This document shows positions 36,845 to 49,400 of a DNA stretch of 64,000 nt, piece after piece. The stretch comes from Aphrophora alni (lineage: Eukaryota > Arthropoda > Insecta > Hemiptera > Aphrophoridae): contig OY740770.1 of assembly GCA_963513935.1 (NCBI GenBank), positions 94,272,511 through 94,336,510 of the forward strand, in the 5' to 3' direction. The stretch's first letter is position 1. Each line of letters begins with the position of its first letter. The notes beneath the pieces were generated by a model. That model worked only from the letters and a program-made list of their open reading frames with translations. It was not told the origin of the DNA and did not search any database. The position numbers and the translations under genes were made by a program.

Positions 36845-37532
36845 TACTTACTTTCTAATGTGTCCGTCACGTGACTTCCTTTTTCTACTAACGACGCGTT
36901 TCGGGAATTTACTCCATCATCAGAATCGTTAACAAAACACACAAACACAAAAACCGAAAACATATTATGGTCCAAGGACGACTACCGTCTGAAGGTTATG
37001 TAATCACACAGTGACGTTTACTAGACAACCCGTTATCTTGTTACTGATAGCCGCGTCGTAGAACGTGTTCGAGGAGAAATGAAGATGGTCGTTTATAACT
37101 TGGTTTTCTTTGTTTTTAAAAGTATTTATATTTCGTACTCCTCAATAGCATATATAATTTTACCTTTTTTGTACACATGTAATGGTATCAAATTGGTTTC
37201 GAAATCCGTACATCTACGGTCCTCGTCAATCAGATGACGTACATTATTAGATTTATGTTCTTTTTCCGGAAAATATTCTTTGAATCTTTGATGGAACGCT
37301 CTTCCTGATTGGCCTGTGTAGAACCTTGAGGGCGGCAGTCGTCCTTGGACCACTATACGGGATGTATCCAACACTATAAAATTAATATGTTTTCAGTGTT
37401 TGTGTATTTTATTAAATATTTGACCAGCTCGTATAAGTGATAACGATTCTGATGATGGATTAAATATCCGAAACGCGTCATAGTAGAAAAAGAGGAAGTC
37501 ACGTGACGGACACATAAGAAAGTAAATAATTT
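36845..37532 (-). mobile_element. Different Penelope-like element (PLE-2) with inverted terminal copies
   Basis: 36845-36932 and 37438-37532 are inverted copies of about 88 bp. They share TTACTTTCTWATGTGTCCGT, CACGTGACTTCC and the CGTTTCGG-ATGATGGA words. A second inverted match lies further inside: 36967-36999 against 37321-37354. Between them the minus strand encodes a GIY-YIG endonuclease fragment. Inverted, partly repeated ends are a known peculiarity of Penelope-like insertions (pseudo-LTRs). The family differs from PLE-1. Confidence 0.75.
37126..37354 (-). pseudogene. PLE-2 GIY-YIG endonuclease fragment
   Basis: The minus-strand translation contains FYTGQSGRAFHQRFKEYFPE, matching the Y-x-GQ(T/S)GR-xF-xxRFKEH core of Penelope-like GIY-YIG domains. 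It continues with HKSNNVRHLIDEDRRCTDF and ends LHVYKKGKIIYAIEEYEI, the usual C-terminal part. The N-terminal CxxC module and the whole reverse transcriptase are missing. The Arg that helps catalysis is present (GR). The upstream part of the frame runs into the inverted terminal copy. Confidence 0.8.
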
Positions 37533-37689
37533 TTTATTATATTGCGTTGACTTGATTACCAAAAGAAAATGAATCTACAATGTATTTGCGTTATCGCACT
37601 TAATAAATACTAAGGTTCTGATTTAATGTGCAGATAATATAAAAACAAGCCAAATAAACCAGCCACAGTATCTGCATAATATCTCAACG

Positions 37690-37960
37690 TCTTCATAGAA
37701 TTTATATTCCTTTTCTTATTCCCACTTTCACCGCTATATTGTTTCATGGAATGAGAATGTTGTCCCAGACAAAAATTTAATATATAACTTCAGCTTATCT
37801 GCAAAGTTTCACCGTAAAGAATTTTAGAGGCGGAAAAGAAGCTTTAAACTAAATTTAAAATTCAATTATATATAAAAGATAACACTAGAATATTTTATAC
37901 AGCCTCAACAAATGCATTAATAATGTGTTCTCTAACTCACCCAACCATTATTTTCACAAT
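37690..37960 (+). repeat. Tandem segmental duplication, unit B, block a (partial)
   Basis: Matches 43345-43560 (ATATTCC, TTCAGCTTATCTGCAAAGTTTCAC against TTCAACTTATCTCCAAAGTTTCAC, and TACAGCCT). It sits about 2.3 kb left of block b of the same unit. Confidence 0.6.
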
Positions 37961-38159
37961 CAAGGAACGAAATTATGAATACATAGACTACATTTATATG
38001 CTTACTATATATTTGCATACGAAATGAATGTGTAGAATGTGTGATTGAGTAATTTTATTCCTTTATTTTTTTAACATTCTGAAATATGCATACAAATTAT
38101 TTGACATGATTATGTTACGGTCTATATAATCAATTATTAGGTTATTCTTACTTTATGCT

Positions 38160-38225
38160 AATGATCCTTTAATGTCCTAGGGGGCGACCTATTTCGACCG
38201 TTAGTTGGTCATTTTCAGGTCCCTA
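38160..38225. mobile_element. Short Penelope-like terminus remnant
   Basis: Contains GACCTATTTCGACCGTTAGT and GGTCATTTTCAGGT, wording typical of Penelope-like untranslated ends as I know them, with GACC/GGTC inverted pairing. Nothing coding accompanies it. Confidence 0.45.
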
Positions 38226-38908
38226 AAATCACTCTTATTTTATGTAAGCTCATAAATTCTATAATAAACTCATGAGTCGAGAATTTGTGTTACTATAAAA
38301 AACTACTGATAATTAGCTAATCTCAGACGCAGCTTTGGCCGTTAAGATATTAGCCTACTGATTATAATATAACTAACTCTCTCAGTTCAATAGTTGACTT
38401 CGGTTTTAATGTCATGAATTTATGTCCGTATCAAAAATGTCAAGACACTAAGCGATCTTAATAATAGATAGTTCCTCGCTAGAACAGAAGTATCTAGCTT
38501 AGAAGAAGTACTGTAACTGTAATATGCATGTCTACAGTACATGAAAACTTAGAGAAGGACTGCAGGTGTCTGTAGTAAAGGAAATACCATAGGGAGAATA
38601 TGAGTATGTATTGAAATAATACTCTAGAAGCAATATGAATGTTCAGAAGACAAACGTCAGTTACAAACAAGACGACAATAACATAATACAATCACTCCTG
38701 ATTTTTCACAGATGTCGATCAACAAAATTGACTTTTTTTATTATTTCCACAACCATCTCTTGTTAAATATAATGGTAAGTAAAACAACTATAATTTACAG
38801 ATTACAAGTTATGAACTATGTTCTATAATAACCATAGAAGTATTCCATACTGAGAAAATAAACTAAATAAACCCAATTTAATTACAGCGCAAGTATTTAC
38901 ATATCGGC
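38226..38908. other. AT-rich stretch without a recognised gene
   Basis: The minus-strand frame 38494-38691 is hydrophobic but has no splice, start or poly(A) support. Confidence 0.6.
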
Positions 38909-39015
38909 TAGTGACTAATCACCAACGCCCCACCTACCCTCCCCCTGCCATTGATGAATTAGCGCCATCCATAATGGGTTTTCATTCATTTTTGAAGAAT
39001 TTAAAAATTGTGTCC
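38909..39015 (+). repeat. Dispersed repeat R4, copy b
   Basis: Partner of 30117-30230 (GTGACTAATCACCAACG, then TTGATGAATTAG and an A/T-rich continuation). It has an extra C-rich insert (CACCTACCCTCCCCCTGCC) at the middle. Confidence 0.65.
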
Positions 39016-40304
39016 GGGCAGAAAAATCAAGAAATTCCAAATTTTGTTAATCACAGCTTTCAAAACTTTATTTCCTCTAAATTACGGGATATATTAAAAC
39101 TCACGTAATTTATATAATTTTTTGTAAAATTGCCATTTTATGAATCTTCTATATAATGTTTTCTTAATTTGTCAAACGTGAATATTTTTTAAAAAAACCT
39201 TAATTTTTCTCTATCTACTTGCAAGTGAATCTTGTTACTTTTGGGCTAAAATAAATTAATAAACTCCGTTAATTTAGCTATATTATATATTGTAATCTCA
39301 AAATAAAATCAACATCCGTTTTTAATCTAATCTTCATTGTTTAAAAAAAAAATATTATCTACAAACATTCCGCCTGTCATCTTCTACGTATAAGAACCCT
39401 ACACAGTGCACAAATTAACTGAGGGTATAAATAAAGTATAGAGGAGTGGGGGCTCTTTTATCGCCACTGAAAAACTTATTAAAATCCAAATAACCAACTT
39501 ACAATTGTATAATAACGGCTACTTCAATTTGTCAATATTTTTATGCCAATTATTTAGGACAAAATGGGTTTAATTTTACATTTAATTACAATACATATTA
39601 CATGTAACACAAAATTATATGAACTAAACCACTTTAAAAAACTAATGCTACATGTAATTAAAAATTTTTTTTTTTTTTAATAATTTTTAAATACAGGATA
39701 TTTTTAATAAAAGAATTATTAAAACATTTTTTTAAACACTCTTACTAGTTGTCAAATTTCAAAAGCCAGTTTGATGATATTTGTATGTATTTAAAGTTAT
39801 AAAATTATTTTAGAATGTGAAACGAAATCATGAAACATTTCGAACATCCTATTTAAAACTACATTTCAAAAGAAATGTATGTCAAACTACCCTTAAATAA
39901 GATTGCAAAAAAATATATTTTATCCTTTAAAAGACGTGTAAGAACATCAACCCAATAATAGAATTTACAACCTATACGTAATGTCACTTTTTTCAACTTA
40001 AGAACAATTCTATTAAGATATATAAATTATTTTCATTAAAGTTTTTAAGTTAAAATACAACAAATTAAATATTATGTCCGTACACATTCTTTATGATCGA
40101 AGGATATGGATTTGTTATAATTGGCGTATTGAAAAGTATTTAAATTAAATTTAGAGTGTATTTAGAGTAAAATAAAATTATCAAAATAAATAATTAAAAC
40201 CACCCAAAGTGTAAAAATAATTAATTTTCATATTTAAATATCGATTAATGGTATAAACATACTTTAGTCTGCATAGGGAAAAGAAAGTGGTGTTATATTA
40301 GCAC
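39016..40304. other. AT-rich non-coding stretch
   Basis: Nothing recognised. Confidence 0.7.
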
Positions 40305-41088
40305 TTGCTTAAAATCGACAATTAAGCCTTGACTCATCTGCCATTAGCAACAAACTGCCGCTATCGTTGAAAGTTTTATCGTACAATCTCTTTTCATAAC
40401 GTCCAAACAAAAGAGATACCCCTCATCCTTGTTACTTATTAATAAAGCAAGGTCAACAAAATTTCAATGAAAACTCGAAATATCCAGGTTATGTCCGTCT
40501 TATACAATGTCGTTAATCAGTACTAGTTTTGTTGTTTCTTTAGTTTAACCCTAGAGAGCGTGTTCAGATTATACTGAACATGTCTTGAATTTTATTGTTC
40601 GCGTTATACTATGATTTTTTATAAATGTCAATAACATGTTGCAAGAATGGTACTGACCAGAAGAATTATTATTTTTTTTTCATTTGTGTTTTAGTGTTGT
40701 GTGATGTTTTGTTTATAATTTACTAGCCTGAAGTTGCTGATTATGTGCAAGGAAACTGAAGCTACCTACAATAACAAAAAAGACTACGAAAAGGTATTTA
40801 TTAAAATGTAGGTAGTTGTAAGGCTAAACAATGAATATACATTTTGATAATTTGACAATGACTGAGAGGTATTTTTTGAAAATCCAATGCAATGTAAAGA
40901 TATTTGAATTTTTAGTCTTACAAATGGTTTGAAGGTTTATAATATATTTTATATTATGTCTTCACCTTTAGAATTACTGTATAATAAAAGTCGCTAAATA
41001 TAAACCGTAATAAATTCAACAAATCAAGTTATCTCTCATATTTACTGAACTAAGGAAAGCCACACACAAACGTCGCACATATTTCATG

Positions 41089-41132
<44 letters not shown>

Positions 41133-42640
41133 AATCAAACCGTAACTCCCCAAAAATGCCAATTCAGAAATTACCCCTCTAAAACATAATTCTTGACTCA
41201 ATATTCAAGATCAACTTTTTTTATGGTCATGATTAGCGTCAACAAGCATATTTAATTATGTCGCAAAACTACAGACTACATTCGGATCTTGAGTAATTAA
41301 GAATAATATTCCACAATGGACCCGATAGAAGTCAAGGCTCTCTTGAATATTTTCCAATACAATGGAGATTTCTATTATTTTTAACTGACATTAAGCACAT
41401 TCTATTCATGAGCTGTGGCTGAAGTGCTCTATACGAAGAAGAAGATAGATTTTAGGAGACACATATTACTCCAAAAACTATTTTCTAGCTCAGGAAGACT
41501 CAAACCGTAAATTTCACTAGGAAAATATACATATATTTTTTTAAAAAAATATATAACTTTTTCTGGATCACGTAAATGAAATAAAATGAAACGATTAACC
41601 TATAGAACATGACAAACATTCTTGACATAACTAAATACAAAAATTACACGAAAAATTAATAATTAAAATATATAGTACGTATAATTTTTTGTAACAAACA
41701 ATAAAATAATTTCTCCAAGAAATAAAAATATACCCCAGAAAAAAATAAAACAAACTTGGCTTGGATTTCAGTGATTAATCAAATCGAACAAGGTAATTAT
41801 ATTACTGCACAATAACCAAATAATAAAATATTATTCTCTTATCCCAACTGAGAACGTTTAATGTTGTGTTAAGAAAATTGCAAATTTTGAAACTCTAAAA
41901 CTCAGTTCTTATTGAAGATAAATTAAAAATAACTTTCACGCATCTTAAATTTTGATCTATTAAAATAATATGTAGCATAGTGACATAGTTACATTCTACT
42001 AAACTTTGGTACCCCCGTGTAGATATATCAGATTATGACCTTTTAAACGAGAAGTGATACATCTTTCTATACAAAGCAGTTCTTGAAATAATCAACCGTT
42101 TCCGTACTTTCTAATACTCTGTAATTCAATGTAAACGTAATTTCAACCTTTGAAGTTTGAAGAAAATATATGAACCTTGGTTAATAATTGCATTAGAGTT
42201 TATAATACTAGAACCGCTCATGGAAAAATAAAATAAGTATCCTGAAGTTTATCTGATTGTGATAGTTTTACTTTTAAAGAAACCATTCTAAAAAAGACCT
42301 TCTCTGAACCACATTATATTATTTAATGGATTTTTTCAGTACTTGTTAGTAATTTAAACAAAGTTTATGTGAAAAAAAAACCAATTAGTTGCGTGAAAGA
42401 TTATATTAAATCCCATCTCAAAACTTTATAAAACACAAATAATATGAGTTCATTCTAATCAGTCAGATATTTTCTCAATGTAAAGACTACACCTATATTT
42501 CTACCATTGGACCAGGTTTGTACAAACAGAAACCTCCTGAAATGGACTCCTCCACATTTTCTATTCTTCACATACGGTCTTTTTTTACATTCCTCTAGAT
42601 GATCTAATATTTTTGCTATTCATTTGGCATGTCGCAAGAG
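40305..42640 (+). repeat. Tandem segmental duplication, unit B, block b
   Basis: Colinear with 34785-35875 but longer, because of insertions that include the (CA)n at 41088-41131. Best-conserved stretches are 40310-40460, 41290-41460 and 42495-42625. The last ends near the long (TA)n at 42697. Confidence 0.75.
41088..41131. repeat. (CG)(CA)n microsatellite
   Basis: CGCGCG followed by about 38 bp of CA. Confidence 0.96.
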
Positions 42641-42694
42641 CACGACATCTGATTCAAAATGTCTTACAATAAAACACTCCCTAAAAAGTTGTTT

Positions 42695-42696
<2 letters not shown>

Positions 42697-42766
<70 letters not shown>
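42697..42766. repeat. (TA)n microsatellite
   Basis: About 70 bp of uninterrupted TA. Confidence 0.97.
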
Positions 42767-42768
<2 letters not shown>

Positions 42769-42990
42769 AGGCATTCCTGTGAATTTGTTTGTAAACGTTT
42801 TTAAATTTCTTTTTGGTCGACACATTTCAGCATTCATACTGCTATTTGTGATGATTGAGTCATCAACTATTGGCTCTATTACTTCCTGTGTTCTTGCAAC
42901 AAATAAAATTAAAACACCAAACATTAAACACGTTTGGATAAGGTGCCCATTAGATACTAATAATAAATCATGTTGGTTTATTTGGCACAC
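42767..42990 (-). CDS. Unassigned open frame, possible secreted or anchored N-terminus
   Basis: The minus-strand frame begins at an ATG, has a hydrophobic stretch (LIQTCLMFGVLILFVA, residues about 17-32) and then a hydrophilic part (EPIVDDSIITNSS, RPKRNLKTFTNKF). It then runs into the (TA)n tract, where the remaining codons are meaningless. The first part could be a signal peptide. The opposite strand is also open (42779-43012), so chance is a serious alternative. I do not recognise a family. Confidence 0.2.
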
Positions 42991-43140
42991 TGTATGTTTG
43001 TTGAACTATTAATAAATAAGTGAAAAACTATTTTAAATTGTAGTCGTTCTGAATTTATTCCACAATTTTTCCTAATTATAAGAGTTTCTGTAACGACAGG
43101 CAAGAGTTAATAACGTGATATTTTTTAGTCTACATGTTAG

Positions 43141-43405
43141 TGTCTTTGTACTAAACTACATACTCGACATGGTGAAAAATACTTTTCTGGAGTTGCTTAG
43201 ATTTTGTAGAGAAAGTCAATTTATTTCATTACCGTACTTACACAAGTGCTGGCTAATAATTAAGATATTTTATAAACATGACAGTTCTGAATCACTGTCG
43301 TTAAATCAAGCATGGTATCTTCTGAATATCTTAGAGACTATATTCCCGTCTATATCCTCACTTCCATTACTTATCTTGTTCTGTACGATGAAAATGTTTT
43401 ATTAA
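43141..43405 (+). CDS. Unassigned hydrophobic open frame, partly shared with unit B
   Basis: The frame runs about 88 codons to TAA. It reads VLNYILDMVKNTFLELLRFC early, then a mixed middle (LPYLHKCWLIIKIFY), and ends in a hydrophobic span (IFPSISSLPLLILFCTMKMF). The last 30 codons correspond to duplicated DNA at about 37690-37780, which also reads hydrophobic codons in the plus sense but with indels and early stops. This could be the broken end of a duplicated membrane-receptor-like gene. There is no start or splice proof. Confidence 0.25.
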
Positions 43406-43895
43406 AATAACATTTTATACCTTAATATGACTTCAACTTATCTCCAAAGTTTCACAACTTATAGTCCGCGTACTAACATTAAGGCGGACAAGAAACTGTT
43501 AACCTAATTTCAAATTCAATTAAAAGATTAAATATTATACAGCCTTATTCACTAACTCATACTTAATTATTATAACAGGCGACGAAAAAAAAGCATGAAC
43601 TCAAACGCAAAATACAATTTGTTTATAAATTTGTGAATAGCTTAAATTAATTTTAAGAAGTTACTATAAATTGAAAGCAATTATTAGTTTTCGTACATTG
43701 GTTTGCAAGAAATTTAATTAATGAACCCACCAATACTATTGAATGTTAATTTAATACTTTACTTTTTACAAATATGAAAAGTAAACATATAATTGTAAAA
43801 TTATGTTACTCTTTATGAATTTCAGGAAGTAAATCATCATATAAAAGAAAGGTTTACTCGCTCCTCTCAATAGCTGATTTCAGACTTGTGATCAT
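43345..43895 (+). repeat. Tandem segmental duplication, unit C, block a
   Basis: Matches 34090-34545 and 37740-37960. Shared words include GACAAGAAACT, TACTTTACTTTTTA, GTAAACATA and CTCTCAATAGC(T/C)GATTTCAGACTTG. No block b follows, so the third unit is incomplete. Confidence 0.72.
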
Positions 43896-45118
43896 GTTTT
43901 TATTTGAGGATTAAAATATCTAGCCAAAAAAAGAGTCATTTTACCAAAAAGTCATAATGAGTAAAATTAGTAAAGAGAGTTTAATGAAGGTATACGGGAT
44001 ATCTCAAGTAGAAAATATATAGATAAGGAACATGGAATTTTCTAGTCAGAAGGTCCAGATAAAAAAACATGAGTTCGCCTATGAAAGAAGGATCATGAGT
44101 GTTTGACAGAACTGTCATTACATTCCCGATCATATTATACGTCATAATCACTTCCCATTTAACATAGACTAAATAAGTCAATATCGTTTTTTGTAATTGT
44201 TATACCTACCCAATACTTTTGAAAGATGAGTGAAACTAAAGGTACAACCATGAAAATAATGCGGTGTTTGATCAAGCCATTTACAAATGAAATCACTGTC
44301 ACCTTTACGTAAGCAAATGATTGTTTGCAACAGATATACATTAGAATTAAAACATTTTTCTCAAGCAAGATTTGGTTTACAACTTGGAACTGTCCACTGA
44401 CACTGGAGACTGAGACTGAATGTCCACAATACTTAAGTGTACTAATACACTTAATACTTTATTGAGTACTATTTCGCAGTTTCTACGTTCATGCCATATT
44501 ATTTCACATTACAATCAAAAGTTTTTTCAAATTTGAATTTCAAATTTTGCTATAAATTTAAACTATAGTTGCATCAACAAATTAATACATAATGAAATAA
44601 AATTTGAAATCATTTTAAAATGAATAATATATATCTGTATAATGCTATTACCACTAAAGTTATATGTTCCTTCCTTTACATTACTATATCGTTTTATTTT
44701 ATTTTTTTATTTTTATATCAGCATTGCAATATTACTTTCGGTTTAAAAGTGTAATTGTATCATTCTATAATATTTAAAAATTAAACTTATTACTCTTATA
44801 TAAAAGCACAAAGAACTATTTTTGTAAAACTACATAAACCTTCGTCTGGATGTGTTAAGACTGAAGTTCACCCCAAATAGAACTAATCCAACCCAACATG
44901 GTTTGCTCTAACCTAATCACATTACCTATTAGTACCAAGCCTTTAGAGACTGGAGTCATTGAGTTTACTCGCATGGGTTCAACGTTTTAACCTCTAACGC
45001 TTTTAGAACTTCAACATATTGAATTAACAAGTTTGCATTGCTTGTTAGTAAACTAAAAAAAATTTTCTTTAACATATATAAATATATATATGTATATATA
45101 TATATTTAAGGTTTATAT
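43896..45118. other. AT-rich non-coding stretch
   Basis: Minus-strand frames at 43981-44368 have no recognised domain. Otherwise empty. Confidence 0.6.
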
Positions 45119-45318
45119 ATTTTGAAAAATTGACACCTTCTAAATATTGAGAGATGACTATTTTGTGACATATTTCCTAGAAAGTTTAGTTTCCTTATAT
45201 AATTTATTTAGGAAATATAGTTTTATTTATATATAAAATATATAAGGAAACTAAACTTACCAGGAACTGTCACAAAACGTCATATCTTAATATTTAGAAC
45301 GTTTCAATTTTTCAAAAT
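45119..45318. mobile_element. Foldback/MITE-like hairpin, about 200 bp
   Basis: Arms 45119-45207 and 45236-45318 are inverted copies: TTTTGAAAAATTGA with its complement TTTCAATTTTTCAAAA, and GTTTAGTTTCCTTATATA with TATATAAGGAAACTAAAC. There are small differences in between, and a loop of only about 30 bp. It looks like a non-autonomous inverted-repeat element. No clear target-site duplication is visible. Confidence 0.75.
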
Positions 45319-45988
45319 TCGTTAGAGCGATTTAATGATATTTACCTGTAAAGTTCGTGATCAAAACTAACATACCTTAAATCACGTAAAAGATAATCAC
45401 CACTAGGTCGGTTTGTGTTAGTGAATTTACTTTTGTACTTAATTTTTTTTCATATACGATTTGCGCATTAGTTTAGATAAAAACATTAATAGTTTTCAAT
45501 ATATTATCAGAATAACGTGTGCCAATTTTGAGAAATTTGATCATCTAGAATTACGTTCATGATTAATTGTTACTTTTTTACTGAAAACTTTTAAATAAGT
45601 GTGGAGAGTTGAAACACGATTCACCTCAGTGAAACATTTGGAATGTATATATATATATCCAATACCATGGCGAAGGTTTATTGTCACACTACAAAAGACC
45701 ACATAATCGATATTTCTACTTAGAATTTGTTTCACATTAATTGTTTTATGTTAAAACTAAATTATATTGAGACAATTGTAAACAATTTTATTATAAAAGA
45801 ACTTAAAAATTGTATAATAAATTTTTTCCTACAATTTTTCAATGAGATATAGACTCTTTATGGATTCTACGTGTGCATTAGAGTCCATAAAGTTAAAATT
45901 GTAATTTTGATTTTGGTTTTTAGTTTGCAAGGATATTATATTTTAATATACATTTTTATAAAGCTAATGCATAAGTACCTACTAATAA

Positions 45989-45989
<1 letters not shown>

Positions 45990-46053
<64 letters not shown>
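45990..46053. repeat. (GT)n microsatellite
   Basis: About 64 bp of uninterrupted GT. Confidence 0.97.
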
Positions 46054-46055
<2 letters not shown>

Positions 46056-46343
46056 TTTATTTATATGTATTATTTGCTGTAAAATCAGTTGAAATATTTC
46101 CATTCTATGACCGTAATAGACATGAGATTGATAGGGAAACATTTGACAGTTTCTTTTTGTTTCAGGTACTTCAAAATTGATTTGAAAAGCCAAATCTGAA
46201 ATTATTTTGTACACGTAGGAAGGTATTGAGAAACTCAACTACGGTTTCAATAAATGAATTAAAATTTCTTAAAATTGTTTAATATAACTACAAATATAAA
46301 CACATTTACACTTTTGCAAGTGAGAATGTGTTTTTAAATTGTG

Positions 46344-46345
<2 letters not shown>

Positions 46346-46388
<43 letters not shown>

Positions 46389-46405
46389 ATATATATATAT
46401 ATTAT
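46346..46405. repeat. (TA)n microsatellite with one interruption
   Basis: TA run interrupted by AGTC near 46384. Confidence 0.95.
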
Positions 46406-49400
46406 AAATTAATTAAATGATAGAGGCCAATAAGTAAAAACAGGATCCCTCCAATAAAATTTGATTAGGAAAAGGTTTTGGGGTTTTTTAATAAAACAGA
46501 ACCAATATTAAAAACTTCAAATAAATGTTTTTACTTACTAAGAACAAATATCGCGGTATTTAGTAAAAACAAGATAAGTAGTGTCGGTAAAACTAATTGA
46601 AAAGTAATGTAGAGGGAAGAGAGTTGGGAAAAAGTTTCGATTGAGTTAAGGATAAAAGCTAAACCAACAAGCTACGGGAAATGTTCTGTTCCAACTGCAT
46701 AAACAGGTAAAACGTATATCTTACTTTTAATGATTTTTTTTTTTTCACAAAAGAACAAAATCTCAGATATTTTTGTAGAAGTGATAACTATTAAGAGTGG
46801 AAAAACAACGTGAGTTATTAAAGAAGGATTAATTTAGAGTAGTATTTTACAAGACATTGTTCGTTGGCAGGAGTATTTAGACAATTTTATAAAAATAATC
46901 ATTAAGTAGAAATTCCAGAGTAAATACACAGGTATAATGTATTTTATATATTTAAACAATATTTATTCATTACCATAGCAACCAATTTAACATATTTAAT
47001 GGGATGTTGCATGTACATAAATAACGAAAATTGTGTATATTTGTAATAACTAAAGATAATGATTTAGTCATGGAAATGTCGTCTTGTTACAAATAAAGTG
47101 TTTGTTGTGAAAAATTGTGTTTTCTACCATTTGGTAACAGCTGATGGATGACACTAACTATATAATGAAATTGAGGATAGGTTAACCAACTAGATCCAAC
47201 TTAAATATATCCTCTTTATGCTTCATATTATTCCATAAGCTTTTTCAAATAAATATAAAAGTCAGGTCAAATCAACATGACCTAACGTTATTCTACGTTA
47301 GGTTTGAAAATATGGTTTCCCGATGTTATAAATTAAGCAATTTGTTCATGCAGAAGCGTTGTTCGGTATCATATGGAACGCTTTAGACATGGAGCGTGGG
47401 ATAATAACACAAGAGTTCAATTAAAATCGAAAGGCATATATGAGAGATATATTCGCCTTTGTTTAGAACGCAGAAATTAAGGACAGAGTATTTCTGTCTC
47501 TCTTTTTTAGAGAACTTGCTTCCGATTATAGAGGTCACTAGATGCAATAGCTTTATACTCTACATCTAACGTTGCTCTTTTTAGTTACGGCGACTTTTCA
47601 TTAAGATGTGTAGTTTATGAAGTTAATTGTTATATGCAAGTTAAAACAACTTCAGGCTTGGAGTCGGTTAAAACAACTAAACGAACTGTTTATTCTTCTC
47701 CAAACTGTAGCTATCTACATATTATAGGTGCCCTACCTGGATCTACAACTTTTTCCATACAGTCTTGTATTAGATCCCTCTTATATTTCCAACCAGATAT
47801 CTCTTCCGACTTTAACGTTAAAATAGTATTAAAGGGCTAGAGGTCTTTATTTTATGACCTCTTTTTAATTTTTTTATTAGCCATTGTGACCGAGAGGTTT
47901 TGCACTTTTAAACAAGAATACAAGTTTTCTCCAAAATAATTTATTACACATTTGGTTATATTTATTGTAATATTTTCTGAACTAATTAAACCTGTTATTT
48001 TTAGAGAGATGTTGGACGTAGGTTGAAACATAAATTGTCACTTATTTAACTGCAAACGAATCTAAAAGGGGATATATATTTTACTTACGTAACAAACAAC
48101 ACAGATAATTGTATTGGCTATATTTTCAGAAATAGTAAACATCGTTTTTACAGAAGTGCAATTTTGAGTAGATTCTGTGAAAGATGCATAAAACAAACTT
48201 TTCATTACGTTTCTTACTTTTTACAAATTTATACAAAATTTGATCAAAATTAATAAAGCCGATTTTGATAAAATATGAATTTTGTTCTTTGTTCTTAATA
48301 CACGTACCCAAAAAATATTTTATAATATCAAATTTACGAAATTAAGAAATGTTCCGAAGAATGGGTTAAATATATCCACCAAACAATTACATTAAAATCG
48401 GTCAAGCGTCATTCTTTGAACAATTTTTTGGGTGTTTAGGAAACGTCAAAACTGATACATCCGTAAAACTTAAATTGATTTTTTACCCATTACATAAATT
48501 TCCAAATAATACGTATATAAAGGAAAGTAAAAAGTGTTAAAAGCTCATTTCTGTTTCATAATTATACAGCCGTTTGTAAGACTGTGATATCATTTTGTCG
48601 TTTGTAGCAGCAAACAGATGTTGTGGTGGTTAAAAATTGTGGTACAGTCGTTTGCTTCTATGACGCCATTAAATAATTACAGAGAAACCACTATGTATTT
48701 CTTTCTCTGTTATATGACTATCGTATTTCCGATTGAATCGCCTGGTTTGTTTGATTATAGCTTCTGTTAATCTGATATCTGTTCTTAACCAAAGAACTTC
48801 ATTTTCTCCACATTAAGTAAAATTACAGCCACACTTTTTTCAAGCTTGTCCCAAAATAAATAACTAAACTCTTACATACCGTTGAAATCCGTTAACAAAT
48901 AAATCGATTCTAATGTAAACTTACCCTTACGCTTTGTTAATATTAAACACAATTTTCACAAAAGAAATGTAACCTTACGTAGCGTTAAGCACGCTATGTT
49001 GAAGTGAAATGATCTTTTTATAAGGAAAATATCAGTTATTAATGCGGCCGTCAAAGTTTCGTTAACGTTGTACACTCTCGAATATATGTCTTAAATTGTG
49101 TCAATCTATTATGGGGTTTCTTTACTTTATATAAATAGTAGGAGCAAAAGGACCATCCTACTGACACGAAAAAAGTGAGTGGTGAAAATATACCTACAGT
49201 TTTGTTCCGAGGAAGACACATTAGAAATATATTAAATAAAATTTTAATATTGTTCAGTACATTAAAAAAGTTGTTTATAGGCCTACATGAGCATTTCTAG
49301 TCTTTTAAAAAAATAAAAAATATACTGTTGTGGTATACTGGTAAACAATAATTATTAATGTTAAAACAAATTTTATAAATGGAAACAAAAATAATAACAA

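Noticed and set aside
45871..46238. Frames with Cys-Val or His-Thr runs across 45990-46053
   Set aside because: Artefact of the (GT)n tract. The same holds for the (CA)n at 41016-41201.
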